Source: Aestuariivivens sediminicola (GTDB taxonomy: Bacteria; Bacteroidota; Bacteroidia; Flavobacteriales; Flavobacteriaceae). Taken from it: a stretch of DNA of 64,000 nucleotides. The position numbers were made by a program, and so were the translations under genes. This document shows positions 54,119 through 63,706 of this stretch, in pieces (within the stretch, counting starts at the first letter, position 1; the number at the start of each line of letters is the position of its first letter). The notes under the pieces were generated by a model. The model searched no databases. It saw nothing but the letters and a program-made list of their open reading frames with translations, and had not been told where the DNA came from. Where the stretch lies: NCBI RefSeq assembly GCF_022662015.1, contig NZ_JAKMCM010000001.1, positions 930,001 through 994,000 on the forward strand, given 5' to 3'.

Positions 54119-55438
54119 TTGAATCTATTCAATTTCGTTTTAAAACTCAATGGCTTCCCTATTAAAAAGGCGAAACAGCTGTTAAAGTCTGTACAGCTTA
54201 AAAGTGAGATTGACTTTAAAGCTTATGTAGAGACCAAAAAACAGGATATAGTAAGCTATCATTTAAAACACAATACGTTTTATAAAAGATTCGCGAAGGA
54301 AGCAGATCCTTCAGACTGGAGGTCCGTTCCGGTGATGACCAAATCAGATTTACAGCAGCCTCTGGAATCCCTTTTGTCTGATGCCTTCACTAAACGCCAG
54401 GTGTACATCGGTAAAACTTCCGGGTCCTCGGGACATCCTTTCCTATTTTCTAAAGACAAATTTTGTCACGCCATGACCTGGGCCATCATACAGGATCGGT
54501 TCGGATGGTTCAACATCGACTTTAACAGCTCCAAACAGGCGCGGTTTTATGGCATTCCTCAGGATTCTGCGGGCTATTATAAAGAACAACTTAAAGATGT
54601 GATAAGCAACAGAACGCGATTCAATGTATTTGATTTAAGTGCTGAGGCATTTGAACTCTGGTTGGCTGTTTTTAAGTCCAAAAAACTGGAGTATCTCAAT
54701 GGGTATACGAGCGCCATGGTACAGTTTGCCAAATATTTACAACAGAAAGACAGGGTGCTGAAATCCCTTTGTCCATCCTTAAAAATATGCATCGCGACTT
54801 CCGAAATGTTATTCGAAGACGATAAGGCCCTTATGGAAAGGTATTTTGGCATACCGGTAATTAACGAATATGGTGCCTCGGAATTGGATTTAATTGCATT
54901 CGAAAATCCAAAAGGCCAATGGCAGGTGAATAGCGAAACACTTTTTGTAGAGGTGTTGGATGATCACGGTAACACCCTGCCTTACGGGGAGGAAGGGCGC
55001 TTGGTCATCACGTCGCTCTACAACAAGGCACAACCCTTTATTCGTTACGATATAGGAGATATCGGAAGGTTATCAAAGCAGAGTACCTTAAAATCGCCTA
55101 TTTTGGAGGATTTAACAGGAAGAACGAACGACATTGTGCATCTCCCCAGTGGCAAAAAGGCTGCCGGATTAACCTTTTATTACGTCACCAAAAGCATCAT
55201 AGAAAAGGATGGCTCGGTTAAAGAATTTGTGATCGAACAACTGGAATTGGATCGATTTAAGGTGATTTATGTCAGCCCCGAAGCCCTGTCTGAGGATAAG
55301 AAAAATAGAATCATCAGGGAAATGGAAACTTATCTGGAAAAGGGGCTCCACATTAAATTTGAAAGACAAGACCATTTAGTTCGTTCAAAAAGTGGTAAAT
55401 TAAAACAGTTTAGATCCTATATAAAACAAAACCCATGA
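54119..55438 (+). CDS. CapK-like / phenylacetate-CoA ligase family adenylating enzyme
   Basis: The 439-residue ANL-superfamily protein has the ATP-binding loop TSGSSGHPF (about 101-109), NEYGASELDLIAFE (about 250-263) and RYDIGDIGRL, as in phenylacetate-CoA ligases and the CapK proteins of capsule loci. No ATG is available: TTG at 54119 (MNLFNFVLKLNGFPI) or TTG at 54089 (10 residues more) is the start. It overlaps wecB by 4 nt, so it belongs to glycan synthesis, possibly acyl modification; its substrate is unknown. Confidence 0.82.
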   Translation: MNLFNFVLKLNGFPIKKAKQLLKSVQLKSEIDFKAYVETKKQDIVSYHLKHNTFYKRFAKEADPSDWRSVPVMTKSDLQQPLESLLSDAFTKRQVYIGKTSGSSGHPFLFSKDKFCHAMTWAIIQDRFGWFNIDFNSSKQARFYGIPQDSAGYYKEQLKDVISNRTRFNVFDLSAEAFELWLAVFKSKKLEYLNGYTSAMVQFAKYLQQKDRVLKSLCPSLKICIATSEMLFEDDKALMERYFGIPVINEYGASELDLIAFENPKGQWQVNSETLFVEVLDDHGNTLPYGEEGRLVITSLYNKAQPFIRYDIGDIGRLSKQSTLKSPILEDLTGRTNDIVHLPSGKKAAGLTFYYVTKSIIEKDGSVKEFVIEQLELDRFKVIYVSPEALSEDKKNRIIREMETYLEKGLHIKFERQDHLVRSKSGKLKQFRSYIKQNP

Positions 55439-56529
55439 ACCTAACACTCGTTGCCGGTGCCAGACCAAACTTCATGAAGATCGCCCCCATTATTGAGGCT
55501 ATTGAGGCTAAAAAAAAGTGCGGTGCTGACATTAATTACAGGCTGGTGCATACCGGACAACACTACGACGAACATCTGAGCGGGCGTTTTTTCGATGAAC
55601 TTCATATTCCCAGGCCCGATATCAATTTGGGTGTGGGAAGTGGCACTCAGGCCGAACAGACCGCTGCCATTATGATTGGTTTTGAAAATGAATTAAAATA
55701 CTATCCGAGTGATCTGGTCATGGTTGTTGGAGATGTGACCTCCACCATGGCCTGTACCATAGTGGCAAAAAAGGGCGGTATAAAAGTAGCGCATGTCGAA
55801 GCGGGGATCCGATCAGGGGATATAGGCATGCCTGAAGAAATCAATCGCATTGTAACCGATAGTTTGACAGATTATTTTTTTACCACCTCAGACTATGCCA
55901 ATGCCAATTTAAAAGGGTTGGGTGTCCCTGAATCAAAAATTTTCTTTGTGGGCAATGTGATGATCGATACCCTGCTCAAGCAGGAGCCCCGCTTTAAGCA
56001 GCCAACGCTTTGGAACGATTTGGACCTCTCCCCCAAAAACTACTTTGTGTTAACGCTTCACAGACCCGGTAACGTAGATGCCCCTCAGGCACTAAAACAG
56101 TTAGTTGCCGGCATCGTTAAACATAGTAAAGGCCTTCCCGTTATATTTCCGGTACATCCCAGAACTGAAAAACTTCTGAGTACATTAGATTTGAATTTAG
56201 ACACCCTGCATTGTCTTAAACCTTTAGGATACCTGGAGTTCAATTATCTCGTTAAGAATGCTCTGGCGGTCATTACGGATTCAGGGGGAGTCACCGAGGA
56301 AGCCACGGTAATGCATGTGCCATGTATGACTTTAAGAACGAGCACCGAGCGGCCGGAAACCTGTGCAATAGGGACCAATGTTTTAGTTGGTAACGATCCG
56401 GAAAAAATAGAACACACATTCGATTTATTGCATGCCGGGCAATGGAAAACAGGTGGGATTCCAGAATTGTGGGACGGACTTGCGGCCGAACGCATTGTTG
56501 ACCATCTCATGACTATTTTTGAGTTGTAA
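55435..56529 (+). CDS. wecB: UDP-N-acetylglucosamine 2-epimerase (non-hydrolysing)
   Basis: The 364-residue protein has GARPNFMKIAPIIEA, HTGQHYDEHLSGRFFDEL, VVGDVTSTMACTIVAKK, VAHVEAGIRSGDIGMPEEINR and TDSGGVTEEATVM, the full set of WecB motifs. It converts UDP-GlcNAc to UDP-ManNAc, a precursor for surface glycans and for the WecG/TagA transferase found at the window end. It joins the CapK-like gene (4 nt) and the next glycosyltransferase (1 nt). Confidence 0.95.
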   Translation: MNLTLVAGARPNFMKIAPIIEAIEAKKKCGADINYRLVHTGQHYDEHLSGRFFDELHIPRPDINLGVGSGTQAEQTAAIMIGFENELKYYPSDLVMVVGDVTSTMACTIVAKKGGIKVAHVEAGIRSGDIGMPEEINRIVTDSLTDYFFTTSDYANANLKGLGVPESKIFFVGNVMIDTLLKQEPRFKQPTLWNDLDLSPKNYFVLTLHRPGNVDAPQALKQLVAGIVKHSKGLPVIFPVHPRTEKLLSTLDLNLDTLHCLKPLGYLEFNYLVKNALAVITDSGGVTEEATVMHVPCMTLRTSTERPETCAIGTNVLVGNDPEKIEHTFDLLHAGQWKTGGIPELWDGLAAERIVDHLMTIFEL

Positions 56530-57695
56530 TGAAAGACATTCTTATCATAACCAACTATTTCCCTCCTGAAATTGGTGCCGCATCCAACAGAATACATCAG
56601 CTGGCCACAGGATTACATCAAAACGGTTTTAAGGTTTCTGTTGTAACGCCCTTACCCAATTATCCGAACGGACGCATTTTAAAGGCCTATCGGGGTGCCT
56701 TCAAAAGAACAACTGTTGAAAATGGCCTCACTGTCCATCGCTTATGGCTTTATGCGAGTCATTCCAAAAATAAACTGTTACGGTTGGCGTCCATGTTGTC
56801 CTATAGCATGAGTTTGATAGGGTTCTTTATCTGGAACCGACATCCAAAGACCGTTATTATTCAGTCGCCACCATTGATCGTTGCCTTTACATCCGTCTTG
56901 TTTCTGCGTTCCCGAAAAAGAAAACTCATTTTAAATGTGAGTGATCTATGGCCCTTGGCAGGTTTGGAATTAGGGGCTTTTAAAAAAGGTGTGACCTATC
57001 GCCTTTTGGAACGCATGGAACGTTTTAATTACAGGCATACAGACTTGATATTAGGGCAGAGCGAGGAAATTTTAACTCATATTGCCTCTGTCTATCCTGA
57101 GAAGCACACCTTCTTATATCGCAATTATCCGGAGTTCACCCCTCCGGAACTTAGAGAAAATCAACGGGCGGACCTTAAGATCAAATTGGTATATGCGGGC
57201 CTGATAGGTGTGGCTCAGGGCATTTACAGGCTTTGTACGGAACTGGATTATTCCATAGTGGAATTTCATATCTATGGGGCCGGTAGCGAGCAAACTTTGA
57301 TCGAACAGCTTATCAAAGACTGCCCGGAATTGGATATTCACTTTTATGGTACCCTGCCGCGTCCGGAATTGCACAGGGTCTTAATGACCTATGATGTGGC
57401 CATCATTCCCTTGTTAAAGCGCATCTACGGATCCGTGCCTTCTAAAATCTTTGAATATGCACGTTTGGGTCTGCCCATACTGTATTTCGGCGGAGGTGAA
57501 GGAGAGCTCATTGTTGAGGAGCATGGTTTAGGCTGGGTCGCAAAGGCCGGTGATTATGACCATCTGAACAAAGTAATGGGTTCCATAAGCTTAGCCGATC
57601 TCAATGCTGAGCGGATCTTAAACACGCGACAAACAGCCATAACCAATTTTGATGCGGGCAAACAACTCCATGCATTGACAGCACGAGTTCAATAG
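56529..57695 (+). CDS. Glycosyltransferase family 4 protein (WbuB/WcaI-like)
   Basis: The 388-residue GT-B protein has ITNYFPPEIGAASNRIHQLATGLHQNGFKVSVVTPLPNYPNGR at the N-terminus, as in WbuB/WcaI enzymes, and a C-terminal nucleotide-sugar site with SVPSKIFEYARLGLPILYFGGGEGE (the E-x7-E-type region). The sugar is unknown; L-fucosamine or another amino sugar is transferred by some relatives. Its end overlaps the convergent sugar-transferase gene by 7 nt. Confidence 0.9.
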   Translation: MKDILIITNYFPPEIGAASNRIHQLATGLHQNGFKVSVVTPLPNYPNGRILKAYRGAFKRTTVENGLTVHRLWLYASHSKNKLLRLASMLSYSMSLIGFFIWNRHPKTVIIQSPPLIVAFTSVLFLRSRKRKLILNVSDLWPLAGLELGAFKKGVTYRLLERMERFNYRHTDLILGQSEEILTHIASVYPEKHTFLYRNYPEFTPPELRENQRADLKIKLVYAGLIGVAQGIYRLCTELDYSIVEFHIYGAGSEQTLIEQLIKDCPELDIHFYGTLPRPELHRVLMTYDVAIIPLLKRIYGSVPSKIFEYARLGLPILYFGGGEGELIVEEHGLGWVAKAGDYDHLNKVMGSISLADLNAERILNTRQTAITNFDAGKQLHALTARVQ

Positions 57696-59035
57696 GCTTT
57701 GTCCTCACCCTTAATCGCATTCATAAAGGTTTGAAAGATAATTCTAAGGTCTAAGAGCAGGGACCAGTTTTCTACATAAAAAATATCGAATTTTACCCGA
57801 TTGATAATGTCCTTGTCCTTTTCAACCTCACCTCTAAACCCACTAACCTGGGCCAGGCCTGTAATACCGGGTTTAACAAAGTGTCTCACCATAAACTTGT
57901 CAATGCGTCGTGCATACATGTCCGTATGGCTTACCATATGAGGTCTTGGGCCCACCACCGACATATCGCCAAACAAGACATTAAAAAACTGCGGCAGTTC
58001 ATCGATACTTGTTTTTCTTATAAAACGTCCTACCCTGGTGACACGATGATCTCCCTTAGTGGCCTGATATAAGTGTGCATCCTTATTTGGATTCATTGAT
58101 CTGAACTTATAGCAATCGAACTCCTCATAATTAAACCCGTTTCTGGATTGTTTAAAGAACACAGGGCCTTTGGATTCCAATTTTATGATTATAGCCAATA
58201 TCGGGGTTAACCACGATAGAATGAATACGATGATACAAGATGCAAATACAATATCGAACAATCGCTTTACAAATTTGTTGATGGGTTCCTGTAATGGAAT
58301 GGAACGTATGGACAACACCGGAATATAGTCGTAATATTCATATTTCAATCGCTTTGAAAATATATCCTTATTGTCTGGAATGAACTTTAATTCCCTCAGG
58401 TTATTGTCTGCAAAATCGATCAAACTATTAATTTGTTTATTCGATAGTTCGGCCACAGAAAAATAGATCTCATCAACATTATGATCAACAACATAGTTAA
58501 AACACCTTCTCAAGCTATCGTTATCGTCTATGGTAAACTGCTTCATGAAATTATATCCATAATCCAATCGATTCTTTAAGATCGTAATAAGTTGTCTTGT
58601 TTTCTCATTATCTCCTATGACGATAACATTTCTGATGTTCCCTTTAAAAACAGCGCGGTATCTTTTAAATAAAAAAAAGACAAAAAACTTAAAAACGAGA
58701 ATTAGAAAAAATACAAACAATAAATACTCCCCAAGAGCCAGGCGGCTTATGTTCGGTTGCTTAAAGACGCCTATATAAGCATAAAGCACCAAACCAAAGA
58801 ATAGAAATTGACGAAAAATAAGCGGTATCACCTGAATGATCCTGGTATGGCGTTGGACTTCGTAAAAGTGATTCCTGACCGCAATAATAACCCAGAGCGT
58901 GGCGATATAACCAATAAAGAGGTAGGGTGAGCTTAAATTAATTTCAAAAAGAAAAACAGACCCAATGATGATAAATAAGTCAGCAAACCCGGTTATGGGT
59001 TTGATATAACTTGAATATCTGCTCTTTTTATACAA
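57689..59035 (-). CDS. Initiating sugar-phosphate transferase (polyprenyl glycosylphosphotransferase)
   Basis: The 448-residue protein has four to five N-terminal membrane helices, a Rossmann-like middle part (about 120-235, VIVIGDNEKTRQLITIL) and the C-terminal bacterial sugar transferase domain: KRLFDIVFASC..., GPVFFKQSRNG, YKFRSM and DELPQFFNVLFGDMSVVGPRPH. It would attach the first sugar-1-phosphate to undecaprenyl phosphate and start exopolysaccharide synthesis. It is 1 nt after the UDP-glucuronate decarboxylase gene. Confidence 0.94.
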   Translation of the reverse strand: MYKKSRYSSYIKPITGFADLFIIIGSVFLFEINLSSPYLFIGYIATLWVIIAVRNHFYEVQRHTRIIQVIPLIFRQFLFFGLVLYAYIGVFKQPNISRLALGEYLLFVFFLILVFKFFVFFLFKRYRAVFKGNIRNVIVIGDNEKTRQLITILKNRLDYGYNFMKQFTIDDNDSLRRCFNYVVDHNVDEIYFSVAELSNKQINSLIDFADNNLRELKFIPDNKDIFSKRLKYEYYDYIPVLSIRSIPLQEPINKFVKRLFDIVFASCIIVFILSWLTPILAIIIKLESKGPVFFKQSRNGFNYEEFDCYKFRSMNPNKDAHLYQATKGDHRVTRVGRFIRKTSIDELPQFFNVLFGDMSVVGPRPHMVSHTDMYARRIDKFMVRHFVKPGITGLAQVSGFRGEVEKDKDIINRVKFDIFYVENWSLLLDLRIIFQTFMNAIKGEDKAY

Positions 59036-59036
59036 T

Positions 59037-60023
59037 TTACTGCTTTATATGGTCTTTAAAATTCTTATGTTCGATTTTATAGAGTTCTTCTTTAGGAAGT
59101 CCTTTAAAATAAGCATAGGTCCTTTTCATACCCTCATGTCGATCTACTTTGGGTTCCCAATCTAAAATTTTTTTTGCTAACGTGATATCCGGTTGACGCT
59201 GCAGGGGATCGTTCTGGGGAAGGTCTTTGTAAATAATCTTCTGCTTTGTTCCGGCAAGCTTTACAATTTCTTCTGCAAAGGCATTGATCGTGATTTCATC
59301 AGGATTTCCAATATTCACCGGGTACACGTAGTCGCTTAACAGCAACCTGTAGATGCCTTCAATCTGATCGTCAACATAACAAAAGGATCGCGTTTGTGAG
59401 CCGTCTCCAAAAACAGTCAAATCTTCTCCACGCAGTGCCTGCCCCATAAAGGCAGGTATCACCCGTCCATCGTTAAGCCGCATCCTGGGACCATAGGTAT
59501 TAAAAATGCGGACGATTCGTGTTTCCAGGCCATGGAATCGATGGTAGGCCATGGTCAGCGACTCCTGAAAACGTTTCGCTTCATCATAGACCCCTCGTGG
59601 ACCGATGGTGTTTACATTACCGTAATAATCTTCAGACTGTGGATGTACCAAGGGGTCCCCATAGACCTCAGATGTGGAGGCAATGAGTATTCTTGCTTTT
59701 TTAGCTTTAGCCAATCCCAATAGATTATGAGTCCCCAGGGACCCGACCTTGAGCGTTTGAATCGGTATTTTTAAATAATCGATGGGACTTGCCGGTGATG
59801 CAAAATGTAAGATATAATCCAAAGGCCCATCAATGGCAACAAATTTGGTGACATCGTGTTCGATAAATTCAAAATGAGGATGTTGCTCTAGGTGTTCCAG
59901 GTTTCTTTTATCCCCGGTAATGTAGTTATCCATACCAATAACCTCATAGCCTTCATGAATAAAGCGATCGCATAAATGCGATCCTAAAAATCCTGCAGCC
60001 CCAGTTATTAAAACGCGTTTCAA
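59037..60023 (-). CDS. NAD-dependent UDP-glucuronate decarboxylase (UXS-like)
   Basis: The 328-residue SDR protein has the NAD motif GAAGFLGSH (about 7-15), catalytic Y-x3-K in YDEAKRF (about 145-151), [24 protein letters not shown] and [16 protein letters not shown], characteristic of UDP-glucuronate decarboxylases. It would make UDP-xylose from UDP-glucuronate, the product of the dehydrogenase encoded upstream. Other decarboxylating or 4-epimerising SDRs look similar, so product identity is likely but not certain. Confidence 0.9.
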   Translation of the reverse strand: MKRVLITGAAGFLGSHLCDRFIHEGYEVIGMDNYITGDKRNLEHLEQHPHFEFIEHDVTKFVAIDGPLDYILHFASPASPIDYLKIPIQTLKVGSLGTHNLLGLAKAKKARILIASTSEVYGDPLVHPQSEDYYGNVNTIGPRGVYDEAKRFQESLTMAYHRFHGLETRIVRIFNTYGPRMRLNDGRVIPAFMGQALRGEDLTVFGDGSQTRSFCYVDDQIEGIYRLLLSDYVYPVNIGNPDEITINAFAEEIVKLAGTKQKIIYKDLPQNDPLQRQPDITLAKKILDWEPKVDRHEGMKRTYAYFKGLPKEELYKIEHKNFKDHIKQ

Positions 60024-60054
60024 AAATTCTAATTTAGATATTCGGTTGATTTCA

Positions 60055-60062
60055 CAAATTTA
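60055..60062 (-). promoter_or_regulatory. -7 box of the decarboxylase-sugar transferase operon
   Basis: On the minus strand TAAATTTG is an exact TAnnTTTG match, about 32 nt before the ATG at 60023. No TTG is seen 17-23 nt upstream. It suggests that this pair can be transcribed apart from the UDP-glucose dehydrogenase operon 206 nt upstream. Confidence 0.45.
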
Positions 60063-60229
60063 AGGGAATAAGCCGAAAAGCCATGGTTTCTTTTATGGAA
60101 AACAAGTACGGGTATTACAATTTATTCAGAAATTGTACTTACACTATTACTATAATCTTACCCTCTATAAAAGCATAAAACACCCTCTCATTTGTCGTCT
60201 TTTTTAACCACACGCTCCGAATAACACCA

Positions 60230-61627
60230 TTATGATCCTTTACCAATGGTGTAACAGGTAAAGCCAATTTCTTTGAGAGATACGGTATCTAAAATACCTC
60301 TGCCGTCAAATATAAAGGCCGGTTTTTGCATGTCATCGTATATGCGTTGCCAATCATAAGATTTAAATTCGTCCCATTCGGTTAAAACGGCTATGGCATG
60401 GGCATCTTTACAAGCCTCATAGGGGTTTCCACTTACCGTGAGTAGGTTTCTATTTTCCTGTTCTGACCGGGTATTCAAATAATCGAGATCAGCATACATG
60501 CGTTCTGGAATGACCTTCGGATCGTATGCCCAAATTCGAGCTTTCTCACTCAGCAAATTATCGGCGATTCGTATGGCCGGGGACTCCCTGGTATCATTGG
60601 TGTCTTTTTTAAAGGCCCAGCCTAAAAACGCAATTTTCTTACCCGAAACGGTATTGTATAAGGTATTGATGATGTGGTCTGAAAACCGCTGTTTTTGGTG
60701 GTCATTCATAAGGATCACCTGTTCCCAGTAATCCGCCACCTCATTTAAACCATAGCTTTTTGCAATGTACACCAGATTTAAAATATCCTTTTGAAAACAG
60801 GAGCCTCCGAAACCCACCGAAGCTTTTAGGAATTTTGGCCCGATCCGGCTGTCCATACCTATGGCTTTGGCCACTTCATTAATATCCGCCCCGGTCTGCT
60901 CACAAATCTCAGACATGGCATTGATAGAGGATACCCGTTGCGCTAAAAAGGCATTCGCGGTTAACTTCGATAATTCTGATGACCACACGTTGGTGGTAAT
61001 AATCCGCTCCTCAGGCACCCAATGGGCGTAGATATCGACTAAGGCTTGAATGGCTTTTTCTCCTTCAGCATTAGGTTCTCCCCCAATCAGTACGCGATCA
61101 GGGTGCAATAGGTCTTCAACAGCGGTACCTTCTGCTAAAAATTCAGGATTGGATAAGATCTGAAATTGAACCCCATTCCCGGAATTATCCAAAATGTGCT
61201 TTATAGCCTCTGCGGTTCGCACGGGTAGGGTTGATTTCTCAACAATGATTTTATCGGTTTTGGTTACTTTGGCAATTTGCCGTGCACACAGTTCGATGTA
61301 TTTTAAATCCGCCGCCATACCTTTACCCTTACCATAGGTTTTAGTAGGGGTATTGACGGAAATAAAGATCATATCCGCATCAACAATAGCTTGATCGATA
61401 TCGGTGGAGAAAAAAAGATTTCTTCCTCTGGCCTGGGCTACTACCTCATCCAGCCCCGGTTCAAAAACTGGTAATTTATTTAAATCGGGGGAATTCCATG
61501 CGGCGATACGTACAGTATTCACATCCACTACGGTAACTTTAATATGAGGGCATTTCTGTGCAATAACGGCCATAGTGGGGCCTCCCACATAACCGGCACC
61601 AATGCAACAGATGGTTTTAATTTTCAT
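60230..61627 (-). CDS. UDP-glucose 6-dehydrogenase, eukaryotic-type
   Basis: The 465-residue enzyme oxidises UDP-glucose to UDP-glucuronate with two NAD+. NAD motif [13 protein letters not shown] (about 5-17), [35 protein letters not shown], and catalytic GGSCFQKD with Cys277 are present; the overall sequence is closer to animal/plant UGDH than to the shorter bacterial Ugd. Start is ATG at 61627, which overlaps the stop of the propeller-like gene by 4 nt; ATG at 61645 would add six residues. Confidence 0.95.
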   Translation of the reverse strand: MKIKTICCIGAGYVGGPTMAVIAQKCPHIKVTVVDVNTVRIAAWNSPDLNKLPVFEPGLDEVVAQARGRNLFFSTDIDQAIVDADMIFISVNTPTKTYGKGKGMAADLKYIELCARQIAKVTKTDKIIVEKSTLPVRTAEAIKHILDNSGNGVQFQILSNPEFLAEGTAVEDLLHPDRVLIGGEPNAEGEKAIQALVDIYAHWVPEERIITTNVWSSELSKLTANAFLAQRVSSINAMSEICEQTGADINEVAKAIGMDSRIGPKFLKASVGFGGSCFQKDILNLVYIAKSYGLNEVADYWEQVILMNDHQKQRFSDHIINTLYNTVSGKKIAFLGWAFKKDTNDTRESPAIRIADNLLSEKARIWAYDPKVIPERMYADLDYLNTRSEQENRNLLTVSGNPYEACKDAHAIAVLTEWDEFKSYDWQRIYDDMQKPAFIFDGRGILDTVSLKEIGFTCYTIGKGS

Positions 61628-62559
61628 TTCTGATCTATTTTCCATTTTTTGATTGTTCTATCCGCACTGCTGGTGTAAAAGCATTGTTCGCCCGACAAAA
61701 TCTTTACAATTCTTTTCTTATTGTTCCAGGCTTTGATTAGTGATAAATTTTGTATGTCAATGAGTTTAATCTGTCCGTTCCAATCTCCGGTAAGGATATA
61801 CTTGTCCTCATAAATTGCAATTGCTTCAATAATATCCTTCCCGATATGGATCGTTTTATTCTGGGCATTTCCATTTATATTAACCTTTATTAAATCGCCA
61901 TTAAAAGTTGTCACAAACATATTTTCGTGCTGCTTGTCAAAAGTAAAGTTTACCAATAAGGAATTACCGTGGTATACCCGTTTTTTTACCTTGGTCTTTA
62001 CATTGTAGCTAAATATTGTTCCAGAATCGGTAATGCCATATAAGTTTTCCTTATGATATTTGAGTTTTCTACAATAACTATCCAGGTTTAGGGAATCTAT
62101 TTTATTGTACCTGGGAACATCGCCATACTTAAATATGGCTATCTGTTTGTCTTTTTTACTCAGGAAGAACAGGCTGTCTTTTGGCGCAATTTCAAAATCC
62201 ATTAATTCAGTCGTATAATATACATGATATTTATTAATGCTTTTGGTTGAAACATTGTAAAATCTTATCGAGCTTCTATCTTTTACCAATTCATTTGATG
62301 CTGTCACAATAAGGTCTTGATCAAGAAACGGGTATAATCTTAGACCATAACCTCCAATAAAGAAGCCCTCAGAATTAATAAGCGAATCTCGTTGCTTTGA
62401 TTTAAAATTGAAATTTTTAATGTGTCTTTTTTCAATATACAACAATGTGTTCTCAATAATCTCAAAATCTCTAACCGTAAATCCTGTTTCCACAACGATG
62501 TCTTGGCAAGTAGCTTTTGAAAAAAGTAATAAAATGAATATGCAGAGTCCCGCTTTCAT
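61624..62559 (-). CDS. Secreted WD40/beta-propeller-like protein, unknown
   Basis: The 311-residue protein has a signal peptide ([19 protein letters not shown]). The body is made of four-strand-like repeats: [44 protein letters not shown] and [19 protein letters not shown]. The last two look like WD40 blades (GH...D...IKLWD type). It is coupled by 4-nt overlaps to both the O-antigen ligase and UDP-glucose dehydrogenase genes, so it must be made with the polysaccharide machinery. No function is recognised. Confidence 0.72.
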   Translation of the reverse strand: MKAGLCIFILLLFSKATCQDIVVETGFTVRDFEIIENTLLYIEKRHIKNFNFKSKQRDSLINSEGFFIGGYGLRLYPFLDQDLIVTASNELVKDRSSIRFYNVSTKSINKYHVYYTTELMDFEIAPKDSLFFLSKKDKQIAIFKYGDVPRYNKIDSLNLDSYCRKLKYHKENLYGITDSGTIFSYNVKTKVKKRVYHGNSLLVNFTFDKQHENMFVTTFNGDLIKVNINGNAQNKTIHIGKDIIEAIAIYEDKYILTGDWNGQIKLIDIQNLSLIKAWNNKKRIVKILSGEQCFYTSSADRTIKKWKIDQK

Positions 62560-63704
62560 GCTTTAAGTTCAACCTTTTTAGACATTGTATGGTAATAATA
62601 CAAGGTGATACAAAAAAATACGATGCCATGATGCCTGTTAAAAAAACTTTCAACAAAGGACATCGGAATCATTACTATTAAAAATCCGATATACTCATAC
62701 CTTATTGAGTTCTTGCCTTTCAGCAGTGGATAACTATAGGGGATGAACATTAAAATAAAGCCCACTAACCCAAACTTTAATAATGAGGTTAAAAATTGGT
62801 TATGTGCATTCAAATGGGAATCTAGAAAGTCATAATTCCCGTTTAAAAAATGTCCTGTATTTAATATATCATACTCATTAATGTTACCGTAACCCAATAG
62901 GGGCTGCTGCATAATACTCTCAATGGCGACATTCCAAATTCTCGATCTAAAATCCAGTGCTTTGAGGTACAATTCAAAGAAAAACGTATGGAATATGACA
63001 ATCAGTATAGCAATAACAAAACCGAGTCCAATCAGTTTTTTAAAACTTAACTTTAACCATATTCCTGAATGGAATAACATCAAAGCCAGTGCGGTAACTA
63101 TGGCGGCCTTACTTCTAAATAACAGTAAAAACAAAATGACCATGAGAAGCAAAAGAGACCTGCTTTTCAATTTAAAAACGTCATTTGAACTTAATATATA
63201 ATTCATTATGAACAACAAATACAATGAAATGTATAAATGATGTATGTCAAAGACTTCCAAAATCATCTCCCTGTCATACCACTGCCATTCTACCAGTGTA
63301 AGAACAAGAATGAATAACATCAATATACCCACACCTAAGATTAGTGCCTTTGGAATCTGTGCTACGATCTTAATGTTATTATAAAATAATGGGACCAGCA
63401 GAAAAATAAGATATGGTGCGTAAGCCTTATCAAACGTTTTAAAAAACAACCATGAGCCATCAAGCCAAATGCCTTGAATTATAATATAGAAAACCAACAG
63501 CGTATAAAAGGTAATTACTGGTTTTTGATTCGAATACCAGCTAAAATCTTTTTTAGAAACCATCCTAAAAAACCGCAATAAGATACTCATAAAAAGAAGT
63601 TTGGAACTCCATTTTATAGATAGTGGTAGGGTAATTATGGAAGCCATGAATCCAATGTCATCTATTTGACCTATTAACCGTTTGGTAAGCCCCGACATAT
63701 TCAT
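62556..63704 (-). CDS. O-antigen ligase-like membrane protein (Wzy/WaaL family)
   Basis: The 382-residue protein has about ten to eleven hydrophobic segments and a long periplasmic loop (about 230-310) with FRSRIWNVAIESIMQQPLLGYGNIN, HLNAHNQFLTSLLKFGLVGFI, the O-antigen ligase signature (RxxxW, LGxG and HNxxL). It would either polymerise repeat units or ligate polymer to lipid A. The motif does not tell Wzy from WaaL. Confidence 0.88.
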   Translation of the reverse strand: MNMSGLTKRLIGQIDDIGFMASIITLPLSIKWSSKLLFMSILLRFFRMVSKKDFSWYSNQKPVITFYTLLVFYIIIQGIWLDGSWLFFKTFDKAYAPYLIFLLVPLFYNNIKIVAQIPKALILGVGILMLFILVLTLVEWQWYDREMILEVFDIHHLYISLYLLFIMNYILSSNDVFKLKSRSLLLLMVILFLLLFRSKAAIVTALALMLFHSGIWLKLSFKKLIGLGFVIAILIVIFHTFFFELYLKALDFRSRIWNVAIESIMQQPLLGYGNINEYDILNTGHFLNGNYDFLDSHLNAHNQFLTSLLKFGLVGFILMFIPYSYPLLKGKNSIRYEYIGFLIVMIPMSFVESFFNRHHGIVFFCITLYYYHTMSKKVELKA

Positions 63705-63706
63705 TA

